Below, piece after piece: positions 1-5,775 of a stretch of DNA of 13,351 bases. The stretch is from a bacterium (GTDB lineage Bacteria; Latescibacterota; UBA2968; GCA-2709665), in contig JAQCGA010000043.1 in the NCBI GenBank assembly GCA_027619145.1, positions 1 to 13,351 of the forward strand. Direction: 5' to 3'. The notes below the pieces were generated by a model that saw nothing but the letters and a program-made list of their open reading frames with translations, made no database searches and had not been told where the DNA came from. A program made the translations under genes and the position numbers. How positions within the stretch are numbered: position 1 is the stretch's first letter; each line of letters opens with the position of its first letter.

Positions 1-5
1 GGTTT

Positions 6-179
6 TTATGGAATAAGGACGCATAGAATGGCGTCGCCTTCAATATAGAAATTTTTGAGGACGGCTTCTTCATGGAATCCGCAGGCTTTGTAGAAGGCGC
101 GGGCGATGTTGTTACGAGCTTCGGTGAGGAGCCAGATGCGGCGGAGTTTGTGTGGGTTGTGGGGGCGGACTTCAATTCT
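6..179 (-). pseudogene. C-terminal remnant of a GNAT-family N-acetyltransferase
   Basis: This frame reads about 57 codons and ends at a TAA (8-6). It contains TEARNNIARAFYKACGF followed by an E-E-A-V-L turn and a final strand, the classic end of a GNAT fold: the N..A..(F)Y...GF helix-strand motif that closes the acetyl-CoA site. The acetyl-CoA P-loop motif (R/Q-x-x-G-x-G/A) that should lie upstream is absent. Instead the sequence runs, in a different frame, into the Nudix reading frame at about 176-182. I infer a deletion or recombination that fused two unrelated genes; neither half could work as a whole enzyme. The family assignment rests on this short motif only. Confidence 0.55.
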
Positions 180-181
180 GC

Positions 182-457
182 TCCATCGCCGGTTCCGAAT
201 TTTCCTCCGGTGATTTGTGCCCAGTAATAATACTGTGTTCGGTTGGGCCTGGAGGGGAATTCAACGATGGCTGCCAGAGGGCCGAGCTGGATGTGCAGGC
301 CGAGTTCTTCACGGGTTTCGCGGATTGCGGCTTCTTCGATGGTTTCACCTTCTTCAACCTGTCCGCCTGGAATCAGGAAGTATTCTTCATTCTCTCGGAC
401 GCGTTTGATCAGGGCGATCCGATTATTTTGAATGAGGATCACAGCTCCACGAGGCAT
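182..457 (-). pseudogene. Nudix hydrolase, N-terminal part, truncated
   Basis: Translation starts at the ATG at 457-455 behind a good ribosome binding site (AAGGAG, 7-8 bases upstream). The first 92 residues are a typical small Nudix hydrolase: strand MPRGAVILIQ, then the complete Nudix box GX5EX7REUXEEXGU from G32 to L54 with E38, R46-E47, E50-E51 and G53, then YYYWAQITGGKFGTGDG. Family members hydrolyse nucleoside diphosphates linked to another moiety, using a divalent metal held by the box glutamates. Proteins of this type usually run to about 140-150 residues. Here the family-like sequence stops near residue 92, and the same frame continues, open but without family character, to the window edge because the DNA becomes a GNAT gene tail read in the wrong frame. 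The box is intact, but the C-terminal part of the fold is lost. Confidence 0.75.
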
Positions 458-479
458 GGGCGACTCCTTACTGCAGAGA

Positions 480-508
480 ACCCCGTTAGATAATTTATCT
501 CACGGGGT
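480..508. repeat. Near-perfect inverted repeat (14-bp arms)
   Basis: The arms ACCCCGTTAGATAA (480-493) and TTATCTCACGGGGT (495-508) are complementary except for one position and are separated by a single base. The palindrome lies just upstream of the Nudix start, and its right arm is also the first part of the 495-571 repeat. It could be an operator, a transcript hairpin or the end of a mobile repeat; no long T-tract follows on either strand. Confidence 0.6.
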
Positions 509-571
509 CTTAATATTGCAAACAATCCCTGGGACCGCTGGGCGAACTTATTGCGGATCACGTGGTTCGTG
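495..571. repeat. Intergenic repeat, copy 1
   Basis: This stretch matches 1346-1421 in the same orientation, at about 80-85% identity by eye, with an identical 18-base start (TTATCTCACGGGGTCTTA) and an identical 11-base end (CGTGGTTCGTG). It lies just downstream of the MazF-like gene. An internal GAAC...GTTC inverted pair is kept in both copies on the minus strand, suggesting a folded element. Function unknown. Confidence 0.7.
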
Positions 572-584
572 ATGTAGGCGAAAT

Positions 585-932
585 CTATGTGCCGCGAACC
601 CAATCGGCTAAACGTGAGTAGATTCGGCTGAGTCGTTCTTCAGGCAATGTGCCAATAGCTCCTTCGAGAAGATCGCCTGAAACCACGGCAAGACGGGTCA
701 AACGGATCAGGCTGGTATATTTCAATCCTGTCTGTGAAAAATTCGAGTCTGTATCACGAATGATCTCATCGAATCCAGGAACTTCCTGGTGCAGTTGAGA
801 AGAGATCATACAAATAAGCCAGTCGCCGTGTGGACCGGGTAAAGAGCGCAAAATAAGTGCAGGGCGTAGTTTTCCGACAATTTGATCGGTCTGTCGAAAA
901 ACAAACAACGTGATCTGACCCTGCTGAATCAT
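585..932 (-). CDS. MazF/PemK-type endoribonuclease toxin
   Basis: The 115-residue protein has the layout of the PemK/MazF family (PF02452): an N-terminal strand, then G20-K-L-R-P-A-L-I-L (the RP turn that carries the active-site Arg), then W38-LICMISSQLH, then TGLKYTSLIRLTRLAVV (68-84), the strand with the conserved Ser/Thr, and a C-terminal helix (LPEERLSRIYSRL). Members cut mRNA at short sequences and are neutralised by a co-transcribed antitoxin. The ATG at 932 overlaps the stop of the upstream antitoxin frame by four bases (ATGA, 932-929), the usual coupling in such operons. The toxin reading frame is intact while the antitoxin is frameshifted. Stop at 587-585; about 13 bases later the copy 1 repeat begins. 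Confidence 0.8.
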   Translation of the reverse strand: MIQQGQITLFVFRQTDQIVGKLRPALILRSLPGPHGDWLICMISSQLHQEVPGFDEIIRDTDSNFSQTGLKYTSLIRLTRLAVVSGDLLEGAIGTLPEERLSRIYSRLADWVRGT

Positions 933-1149
933 CGAAAAGATTCCTTAATGTCTGTCTGGGTATAGGGCGAATCTTCATCTTCCATCCCACGCATTGCGGA
1001 TGTTAGAGACAATTCAGTCCACATAGTATCTTCTTCACGATCCTTCGGTAATTCGCGTCGTGACTTAAGGAATTCGACAAAATTAAGAACCTCTTGTTGT
1101 ATCGGCTCCGGGAGTGAATGTGCTGAGCAACTTTCTCGACAGTTGTCAT
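929..1149 (-). pseudogene. DUF2281-like antitoxin gene, frameshifted
   Basis: A good start (ATG 1149-1147, ribosome binding site TTGAGGA) opens MTTVEKVAQHIHS, which continues only if the frame shifts at about 1112-1116. The next frame then reads LPEPIQQEVLNFVEFLKSR and about 40 further residues to the TGA at 931-929. The phrase LPEpiQQEVLnFveFL is the hallmark of the small DUF2281 antitoxin-like proteins found with MazF- and VapC-type toxins. In the second frame I find no start codon upstream of the conserved part, so the frame cannot simply begin elsewhere. One missing base would explain everything; it is either a real loss-of-function mutation or a sequencing error. The stop overlaps the toxin start (ATGA). 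Confidence 0.65.
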
Positions 1150-1345
1150 CGTGGAATCCTCAATTTATACAAGTGACTGATTTTTCGTATGGTTTTATAA
1201 AAAATAACACGGATCGCTAGCATAAACAAGGGGATTATCAAATACGTTTGCTTGATGGTTTTTCTGGTCTTGGAGCTGTCAGGCATTTTCCTATAACTAA
1301 CCCCGGTAAGCCTCTGGCTTTGCCGGGGGACCAAAAGAGTTTGAC
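1150..1345. other. AT-rich gap upstream of the antitoxin, no supported gene
   Basis: This gap lies between the antitoxin start and the second repeat. It is AT-rich and presumably carries the promoter of the toxin-antitoxin operon, but I cannot place -35 and -10 boxes with confidence: a TATAAA at 1169-1164 (minus) sits too close to the start codon. A minus-strand ORF across it (1146-1376) has no family signature and overlaps the antitoxin start; I do not call it. The only clear structure is the hairpin at 1301-1328. Confidence 0.5.
1301..1328. repeat. GC-rich hairpin (CCCCGG...CCGGGG)
   Basis: CCCCGGTAAGCC (1301-1312), loop TCT, GGCTTTGCCGGGG (1316-1328) form a stem with one bulge. On neither strand is it followed by a run of T, so it is more likely an intergenic palindromic repeat than a factor-independent terminator. 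Confidence 0.6.
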
Positions 1346-1421
1346 TTATCTCACGGGGTCTTATATTGCAAAACATCCCTGGAACCGGTGAATGAACCTA
1401 TCGCGCATAGCGTGGTTCGTG
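1346..1421. repeat. Intergenic repeat, copy 2
   Basis: Second copy of the 495-571 element, same orientation, about 850 bp away. It lies about 35 bases downstream of the small ORF that ends at 1455. On the minus strand GAAC, CTAT, ATAG, GTTC fall in mirrored order (about 1418-1394), so it can fold. Directly next to it (1422-1439) is TTGAGCGTCTTGTTAGAC, which resembles one half of an integron attC site, but no matching other half is visible. Confidence 0.7.
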
Positions 1422-1454
1422 TTGAGCGTCTTGTTAGACCCATTCAGGTGTTTG

Positions 1455-1658
1455 TCAGGTTCCTGCTGGTTTTGTCAAAATATATTCTCGAAGTGCTCGA
1501 TTGACGGCTTCGGAGTCGGGAAAATTTTTATGCAGGTCAGGGTCAATCAGGACGATGTTTGTGCCCTCGCGATACTTTTTTGTGTACTTACCACGGACAC
1601 CTGATTTGATTAAGTCCTCCGGGTACTCACCTTTAAGGGCATCATGTTCGCTGCTCAT
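1455..1658 (-). CDS. Small conserved protein, possible antitoxin
   Basis: The 67-residue product reads RGKYTKKYREGTNIVLIDPD (22-41) followed by LHKNFPDSEAVNRALREYI. This pattern (RGKY..RY.EGTNvVlLdPDv...F.ds..VN.aLR) is familiar from small bacterial proteins usually annotated as hypothetical or as antitoxin-like: a strand carrying the EGTN turn, then a helix that starts with the D-S-E-A-V-N segment. The layout recalls ribbon-helix-helix repressors, but I cannot confirm DNA binding. The ATG at 1658 has a strong ribosome binding site (GAGAGGAGAG). No toxin-like gene follows; repeat copy 2 does. It may be an orphan antitoxin or a stand-alone regulator. Confidence 0.6.
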   Translation of the reverse strand: MSSEHDALKGEYPEDLIKSGVRGKYTKKYREGTNIVLIDPDLHKNFPDSEAVNRALREYILTKPAGT

Positions 1659-1766
1659 ATGCTCTCCTCTCTCGAGGGGTCATCTTTCACGCCGTTTCTT
1701 TTTGCGGGAAACTTAAGATATTACCCGCAAGTTTGCTGTTATGTGATGTGCCTGCTGGGGTGGGGT

Positions 1767-1794
1767 GCGGCCTTGCCACGGATGGCAAGGCCGC
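1767..1794. repeat. Perfect 12-bp inverted repeat
   Basis: GCGGCCTTGCCA (1767-1778), loop CGGA, TGGCAAGGCCGC (1783-1794). The stem is perfect and GC-rich, but no T-tract follows on either strand. It sits between the small antitoxin-like gene and the terminator of the DUF4160/DUF2442 operon, and could reinforce that terminator or be a palindromic repeat. Confidence 0.7.
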
Positions 1795-1818
1795 TGCAAC
1801 CAACAGACGCAGAAAGAA

Positions 1819-1850
1819 ATTCCCGCTGAATAAAACAATTCAGCGGGAAT
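1819..1850 (-). terminator. Terminator-like hairpin after the DUF2442 gene
   Basis: Perfect 13-bp arms ATTCCCGCTGAAT (1819-1831) and ATTCAGCGGGAAT (1838-1850) with a six-base loop. Read on the minus strand it begins 17 bases after the DUF2442 stop and is followed by TTCTTTCT, a modest T-rich tail. This position and shape fit a factor-independent terminator for the two-gene operon above it. A partly identical hairpin ends the glycoside hydrolase gene at 8137-8170. Confidence 0.65.
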
Positions 1851-1867
1851 ACATGCATTCTGATCAA

Positions 1868-2182
1868 TTACAATCGCTTGGACCCTTTGGTTCGCTGATC
1901 TAACCATCGTTGAAAGGAACGTTGACTTTCACCGGACGGTTTACCAAGAAGCAAACCTTCCACACTGATATCCTCGTCGAGATCCGGCCAGTGAATCCCT
2001 TCACCGTCTCCGATTAACCTCCAGTGATTACGCTCCTCCGGCGTCCCATGAACAAGCCGGGGAAACCAGAGTAAGGAGACTGAGATACTGCGTCCATCCG
2101 TGAAATCAACAGTCAATGTGTCATCTGTAACAAAAACATTTTCAGCTTTTGCAACTCCGCGATCAGCCTTCAAAGTATTCAT
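1868..2182 (-). CDS. DUF2442 domain protein
   Basis: 104 residues. The core VFVTDDTLTVDFTDGRSISV then LLWFPRLVHGTPEERNHW, then GDGEGIHWPDLDEDISVEGLL, is the full DUF2442 pattern (PF10387): two beta strands with a D-G-R turn, the W-F/Y-P-R-L motif, and the I-x-W-P-x-L-D-E-D-(I/L) motif. The molecular role of DUF2442 is not established. It frequently follows a DUF4160 gene, as here, where the two frames overlap by 20 bases; such tight small-gene pairs are often discussed as toxin-antitoxin candidates, which I treat as a hypothesis. After the domain a basic tail (RTKGSKRL) ends the protein. A hairpin terminator follows. Confidence 0.85.
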   Translation of the reverse strand: MNTLKADRGVAKAENVFVTDDTLTVDFTDGRSISVSLLWFPRLVHGTPEERNHWRLIGDGEGIHWPDLDEDISVEGLLLGKPSGESQRSFQRWLDQRTKGSKRL

Positions 2183-2399
2183 TCCAACCTCGCAACAAAA
2201 TTTCCTGGTTATCCCTCACCATTTTTTGAATCCGAAGAATTTCAGCCCGGTTAAAGCCTTCGCTATTTTGTAAACGAATTGGATCCAGCCAAAATTTGGC
2301 CTTCTTACTTTCACGCTCTGCATGAATATGAGGTGGTTCATCTCGATCACTTGAATAAAAGAAAAATCGATACGGGCCAACGTAGTGTACAGTAGGCAT
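2163..2399 (-). CDS. DUF4160 domain protein
   Basis: 78 residues covering the whole DUF4160 family (PF13711): YRFFFYSSDRDEPPHIHAE (10-28) with the diagnostic E-P-P-H-I-H, then AKFWLDPIRLQNSEGFNRAEI, and a C-terminal N-x-E-x-L-L-x-x-W-N-E-Y-F. The two histidines of PPHIH could bind metal or act in catalysis, but no reaction is known for the family. The gene is first in a two-gene operon with the DUF2442 protein (frames overlap by 20 bases). I see no clear ribosome binding site before the ATG at 2399, so translation initiation may be weak or the transcript short-leadered. Confidence 0.85.
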   Translation of the reverse strand: MPTVHYVGPYRFFFYSSDRDEPPHIHAERESKKAKFWLDPIRLQNSEGFNRAEILRIQKMVRDNQEILLRGWNEYFEG

Positions 2400-2569
2400 A
2401 GTTTATACAGGGCTGAAAGGTAAGATTCATTTTACAGGATCAGACAATCTCATACCGATTTATGTTTCAAGTGAGAGTTTTCTTTCGAAAATACGTTCTG
2501 GTTGGCGATCCCCTAGAATATACGTTACTCACAGTGTACATCAAGTGAAGTTGTCATATTTTTAACATA

Positions 2570-4426
2570 TCAGAATAGTGGGTGTCCCACGGTAACCAGA
2601 GTCTCGGCAACCTGGCCGAAGGGTTGTTCGCCGACGGTGAGGGAGAGGCCGATGGGTTGACGGCGGCAGTGGGTACCTTTTGGCGGCGTGAGGGTGATGC
2701 GGATGTCTGCTTGTTCCCGGGGACCCAGGTTGTATTCGACGGGGTCGGATTTCCAGCCGTCCGGCGCGACGAGTTCGATGTGGGCTTTTTGTGTTGAGGG
2801 GAAAGGGTTGATGATCCATCCTTCGAATTCGATGGTTCGAGCTTCCGAGAGACGGACCTGGTAGGGTTTGAGTTTTCCGCCCTGGGATTCGGGGCCGAAG
2901 TGGACGTCATCTTCTCCGAGGGTCATCAGGCCGAGGTGGACTTCGTCGAAGGCGTGGGCGGCTTCTTCGATGCGGTCGTACCAGGCGTTGTCTGGACGGT
3001 AGGGTCGGGTGTGGCCGGTGAGGACGAGGTCGGGACGGAAGGCTTTGAGGTGTTTCAGGGTGTCTTTGTAGCAGCCCAGATCCAGGCCGTTTTTGTAAAC
3101 GTGGTTGGTAAAGGGTTGGGCGTCCGGGCCGTAGGCTGCGCCGTCGGGATCTCGGAAGAAGATCTGATCTCCGGTGTGGGCCACGCGGGTGCCATCGATG
3201 TTCATGCAGATGAGGGTGGAAAAACGGGTGTGGCCGGACATGGGGTGGAGGGTGAAGGTGATATCTTCCCAGGTGATGGGTTCGCCGCAGGGGAGTTTTT
3301 TGGCCACGTGGATGGGTTCGTGCCAGAGGCATGGACGGTCGTAGCGGGGTGGATTTTCCAGGAGGTCGGCGAAGAGTTCTCCGGCCCAAACTTCGGTTCC
3401 AAAGCAGCGCTGGAGCATGGGGATGCCGTTGACGTGGTCGTCGTGAAAATGGGAGACGAGTACGGTGTGGATGCGGTCTGCACCGAAATGTTTTTTGAGG
3501 CCGTCCATGCCGTGGAGAAACGGTCTTCGGTTGGAGAGGTGTTGTTTTTGGGGCGAGAGATACGCGGCGGTGTTGTAGCCGTAATCGATGGAGAGGATGT
3601 TGCCGGATGCGCCGATGATGAAGTGGGTCTGGGCGTTGGCGTGTTTTGAGCGGTAGAGGCGAGGCAGGACTTCTTCAATATCGTCGGGATCGGGATCTTT
3701 GAACTGCTCGGCAAGGCCAGGCTGGATGTTGTCGAGTTTGCGGAGGTTGGCCCGGAGAGCGTTTACGGCGTCTGTGGGATCGTCTGCGGGTTCGCCCAGG
3801 CTGGGCAAGATGCGGTCCGGACGGGCGTTGAGCAGGCGGCCCGCAGATTTCCAGAGGTTGACCGCGCCGGTGAGGTCGTTGTAGTTGTACTGAAGAGGCG
3901 CCAGACGGCCGGTTCGACCGTGGCCGCATACGGTTTCACCCACGAAGGCGAGGCGGCGACCGTTAAGGGTGACGATGTAGGAGACAGCACCCTGGGTTTG
4001 TGCGGGTGTGGGGACGACTTCCCAGTCCAGTCCGGCGAGGTGGCGGGTTTCATAATCCATCATCCAGCCCTGTATAGGCAAGGGGCGCACTGGGGAGAAT
4101 CGGTCCCACCGGTTGTCGTAGAGGTTCCAGATCTGGCGTTCGCGGAAGTGCTGGTCGGGGTCCAGGAGGTAGTCCTGTTCCCAGTAGGGTCCAAGGACGG
4201 TTGCGCCGGCTTCGTGGAGACGGATGGCACCGTCTGTGTGATCGCGAAAGTGGTGGGTGAGCAGGAGGACGAGGTCGCCGTTGGGGGTGAGTTCGCTCAG
4301 GTGATCAGCTGCAAGTCCGGTACCCGCGTTGATGAGGACGATCCCTTCCGGGCCGCGAACGGCGTACACGTTGCAGCTGTCCCGGAAAACGTAGAGGTTG
4401 TCTTCGAGTTTTTCCCAGGCGGACAT
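2570..4426 (-). CDS. Tandem metallo-beta-lactamase-fold protein; first domain degenerate, second intact
   Basis: The 618-residue protein has two MBL folds and a C-terminal beta domain. Domain 1 (about 1-240) keeps the fold but not the metal site: the HxHxDH motif reads H58-H-F60-R-D62-H63 (second His lost), the usual GHTPG is PAQTQG (141-146), the bridging Asp is Glu (G163-E-T), and the last His is lost in LPSLGEP (207-213). Domain 2 (about 265-500) is canonical: H326-F-H328-D-D330-H331, S397-G-H399-T, H417-T-G-D420 and G471-H472-T, so it should bind two metal ions and hydrolyse an unknown substrate. Residues 520-618 look like an Ig-like beta sandwich. No signal peptide. The ATG at 4426 has a modest AGGAA site. 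Neighbours do not point to a substrate. Confidence 0.85.
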   Translation of the reverse strand: MSAWEKLEDNLYVFRDSCNVYAVRGPEGIVLINAGTGLAADHLSELTPNGDLVLLLTHHFRDHTDGAIRLHEAGATVLGPYWEQDYLLDPDQHFRERQIWNLYDNRWDRFSPVRPLPIQGWMMDYETRHLAGLDWEVVPTPAQTQGAVSYIVTLNGRRLAFVGETVCGHGRTGRLAPLQYNYNDLTGAVNLWKSAGRLLNARPDRILPSLGEPADDPTDAVNALRANLRKLDNIQPGLAEQFKDPDPDDIEEVLPRLYRSKHANAQTHFIIGASGNILSIDYGYNTAAYLSPQKQHLSNRRPFLHGMDGLKKHFGADRIHTVLVSHFHDDHVNGIPMLQRCFGTEVWAGELFADLLENPPRYDRPCLWHEPIHVAKKLPCGEPITWEDITFTLHPMSGHTRFSTLICMNIDGTRVAHTGDQIFFRDPDGAAYGPDAQPFTNHVYKNGLDLGCYKDTLKHLKAFRPDLVLTGHTRPYRPDNAWYDRIEEAAHAFDEVHLGLMTLGEDDVHFGPESQGGKLKPYQVRLSEARTIEFEGWIINPFPSTQKAHIELVAPDGWKSDPVEYNLGPREQADIRITLTPPKGTHCRRQPIGLSLTVGEQPFGQVAETLVTVGHPLF

Positions 4427-4483
4427 AGAGGGTTCCTGTCGTAATGAGGTTGATTGGGGGGATGTTGTGATGTTGTGTTGAAG

Positions 4484-4507
4484 AGCACGGGGGTGACCCC
4501 CCGTGCT
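4484..4507. repeat. Perfect 10-bp GC-rich hairpin
   Basis: AGCACGGGGG (4484-4493), loop TGAC, CCCCCGTGCT (4498-4507). It lies in the leader region of the MBL gene (start 4426) and is the first of three hairpins in 75 bases. No T-tract follows on either strand. Confidence 0.65.
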
Positions 4508-4520
4508 GTGATTACGAAGT

Positions 4521-4563
4521 CCGCCTCCGGCGGCCTAATAGCCCGGCTTGTCCGGGCTTTTTA
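4521..4563 (+). terminator. Hairpin pair ending in a plus-strand terminator
   Basis: A short stem CCGCC-TCC-GGCGG (4521-4533) is followed by GCCCGG (4541-4546), loop CTTGT, CCGGGC (4552-4557) and a run of five T (4558-4562). This is a textbook factor-independent terminator, but it points along the plus strand, where no gene lies upstream. On the minus strand, the direction of the broken peptidase gene that ends at 4614, the stem has A's before it and only TATTAG after it, so it would be a weak terminator there. Confidence 0.6.
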
Positions 4564-4613
4564 TTCCTAGTGAGGAGATTCATCTTCTCGCGGTCTCAGA
4601 ACCCGTGGTTCGA

Positions 4614-4910
4614 TCATTCGTTGATATATTGTGCGATGAGTTCCGCGAACAAGCCTCCCTGGGTTCGCAGGTTTTCGGGATCGCGGCCATTGGTGTGGAC
4701 GGAGAAGAAGTCCCAGAAGTCATAGTCCTGCTGGAGATAGGACTCGAAGATGGTGAGCTTTCTAACCCATGGAACGGCATCGAGTACATAGGGGTTCCAG
4801 TCCCCGTCGAGGCTTTCGGGCCGGCCTTTGGGCAGGAGTTTGCGGAGCTTTTTGTCGAAGATTCTGAAGTCCCAGACCGGTGGGTTATCATAGGCCTGTC
4901 CGCCGTGCAA
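4614..4910 (-). pseudogene. M14 carboxypeptidase, C-terminal fragment
   Basis: This frame, 98 residues from a TTG at 4910, looks like the end of an M14 metallocarboxypeptidase, out of frame with the N-terminal part at 4919-5518. LHGGQAYDNPPVW may carry the third zinc-ligand His (the D/L-H-G motif), and KLTIFESYLQ would hold the catalytic Glu (E56 here; Glu270 in carboxypeptidase A). A final helix (GLFAELIAQYINE) closes the fold. The TTG is probably not a real start: the same frame is open further upstream and there is no ribosome binding site. The substrate-binding NPDG and DLNR-type motifs expected between the two fragments are missing, so there is an internal deletion of perhaps a hundred residues in addition to the frameshift. 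Confidence 0.55.
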
Positions 4911-4918
4911 CTTGCCGA

Positions 4919-5518
4919 TTAACCGGATGTGAGCCGGTTGATGAATCCTTCCAGGGCAACATTGGAGGTGGGTTCATCGCCGTCTTCACGGCAGATGAAC
5001 ATGACGAGTTCACGCGCATCGGGATTCGAGGTCACGGTGACCAGGGGCAGGTCGTGACCGTTTCGGGTCTGGCCGAGGGACTCGACGGTTATGGCCGGAT
5101 GGTCTTGGATCGTTTCCAGGTAGTTCCGGAGGTCCGTATAGGTGTACGGGATTGTGTAGCAGACGTAAACCTGGTCCTGGGTGAACCTCTGCCTGAAGGA
5201 GACGGTGTTGGGCATTGTGATATAGGCTGCCGCGTGGTCAAAGTGACGCCAGGTCTTTCCGTCGTAGCTGTACCAGGGGTTCCGGCAGCTGTAATCGGGA
5301 TCTTCCGGATTCCCGGTGTCCCGGACCGCCCACCGATTTGCCCGGCCTCTGGGCGTAAAGGTCAGGTTGAAGGTAATCTCCCGGTTCATGCAACCGCGCA
5401 CCCTGAAATGGGTCCAGTAGGCGGTATCCGGCCTGAGGCCGATCTGGTACCAGTCTTCGGCGATTCGGGTGACCTGCCCGAGACTGGCGTTCTCGAAGTC
5501 GGCATCGAAGGTGATCAT
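4919..5518 (-). pseudogene. M14 carboxypeptidase, N-terminal fragment (AGBL/cytosolic type)
   Basis: 199 residues from an ATG at 5518 with a strong GGAGGA site. Residues 1-115 form the beta-sandwich that precedes the peptidase domain in cytosolic-carboxypeptidase-like M14 enzymes: ITFDADFENASLG, then WTHFRVRG, then ITFNLTF, then PWYSYDGKTWRHF. Residues 125-199 start the peptidase domain (YTDLRNYLETI, ESLGQTRNGHDLPLVTVT, LVMFICREDGDEPTSNVALEGF). The first zinc motif HxxE reads D179-G-D-E182: the Glu is present, the His appears replaced by Asp, though the alignment should be checked. The frame stops (TAA) right after GFINRLTSG, in the middle of the fold. With the 4614-4910 fragment it forms one broken gene. 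No signal peptide, so the ancestor was cytoplasmic. Confidence 0.65.
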
Positions 5519-5583
5519 TTGTTCCTCCCCGGGTGTGTTTTAGGATTTGTCCAGAAATAAGCTCCCGATTTACCGACCCTTAT

Positions 5584-5655
5584 CCCTCGATACGCCCTTC
5601 GGGCTAGGGAATTCCCGCGTCCCTGAGTAGCAGGCTCTGCCTGCGTATCGAAGGG
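5584..5655. repeat. Inverted pair of palindromic intergenic repeats
   Basis: The second unit (5621-5655) runs CCCTGAGTA, then a perfect stem GCAGGC-TCT-GCCTGC, then GTATCGAAGGG. The first unit (5584-5609) begins CCCTCGATACGCC and ends CTAGGG, and is the inverted counterpart of the second. The word pair CCTGAGTAG...CGTATCGAAGGG is a widespread REP-like intergenic motif in many bacterial genomes. The block is bracketed by the short direct repeat GTCCAGAAA (5549-5557 and 5670-5678), which could be target-site or element ends. It fills much of the gap between the broken peptidase and the NTF2-like gene; no gene is visible there. Confidence 0.65.
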
Positions 5656-5775
5656 CCGGGTCCAGAAAAACGGAAGATCATTTTTAGGCAGACCCTTATG
5701 ACGGGCAGAACGAGTTTGGGTGGGAGAATTTCTGCCAGCACCTTCGTGTGATATTACCCAATAGGTTTATATTTT

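Noticed and set aside
1146..1376. Minus-strand ORF of 76 codons with a hydrophobic stretch
   Set aside because: No family signature and no good start; it overlaps the antitoxin start codon and a palindrome. The hydrophobic part comes from an AT-rich gap.
1422..1439. Complete integron attC site
   Set aside because: Only one half-site is visible; the matching GTTRRRY core and the second stem arm are not found, so it is listed as a finding to check rather than as a feature.
2900..3649. Plus-strand open frame of 249 codons, and neighbouring frames across 2554-4444
   Set aside because: All lie opposite or within the tandem MBL gene, whose catalytic motifs are clear; the others are low-complexity translations of a GC-rich gene.
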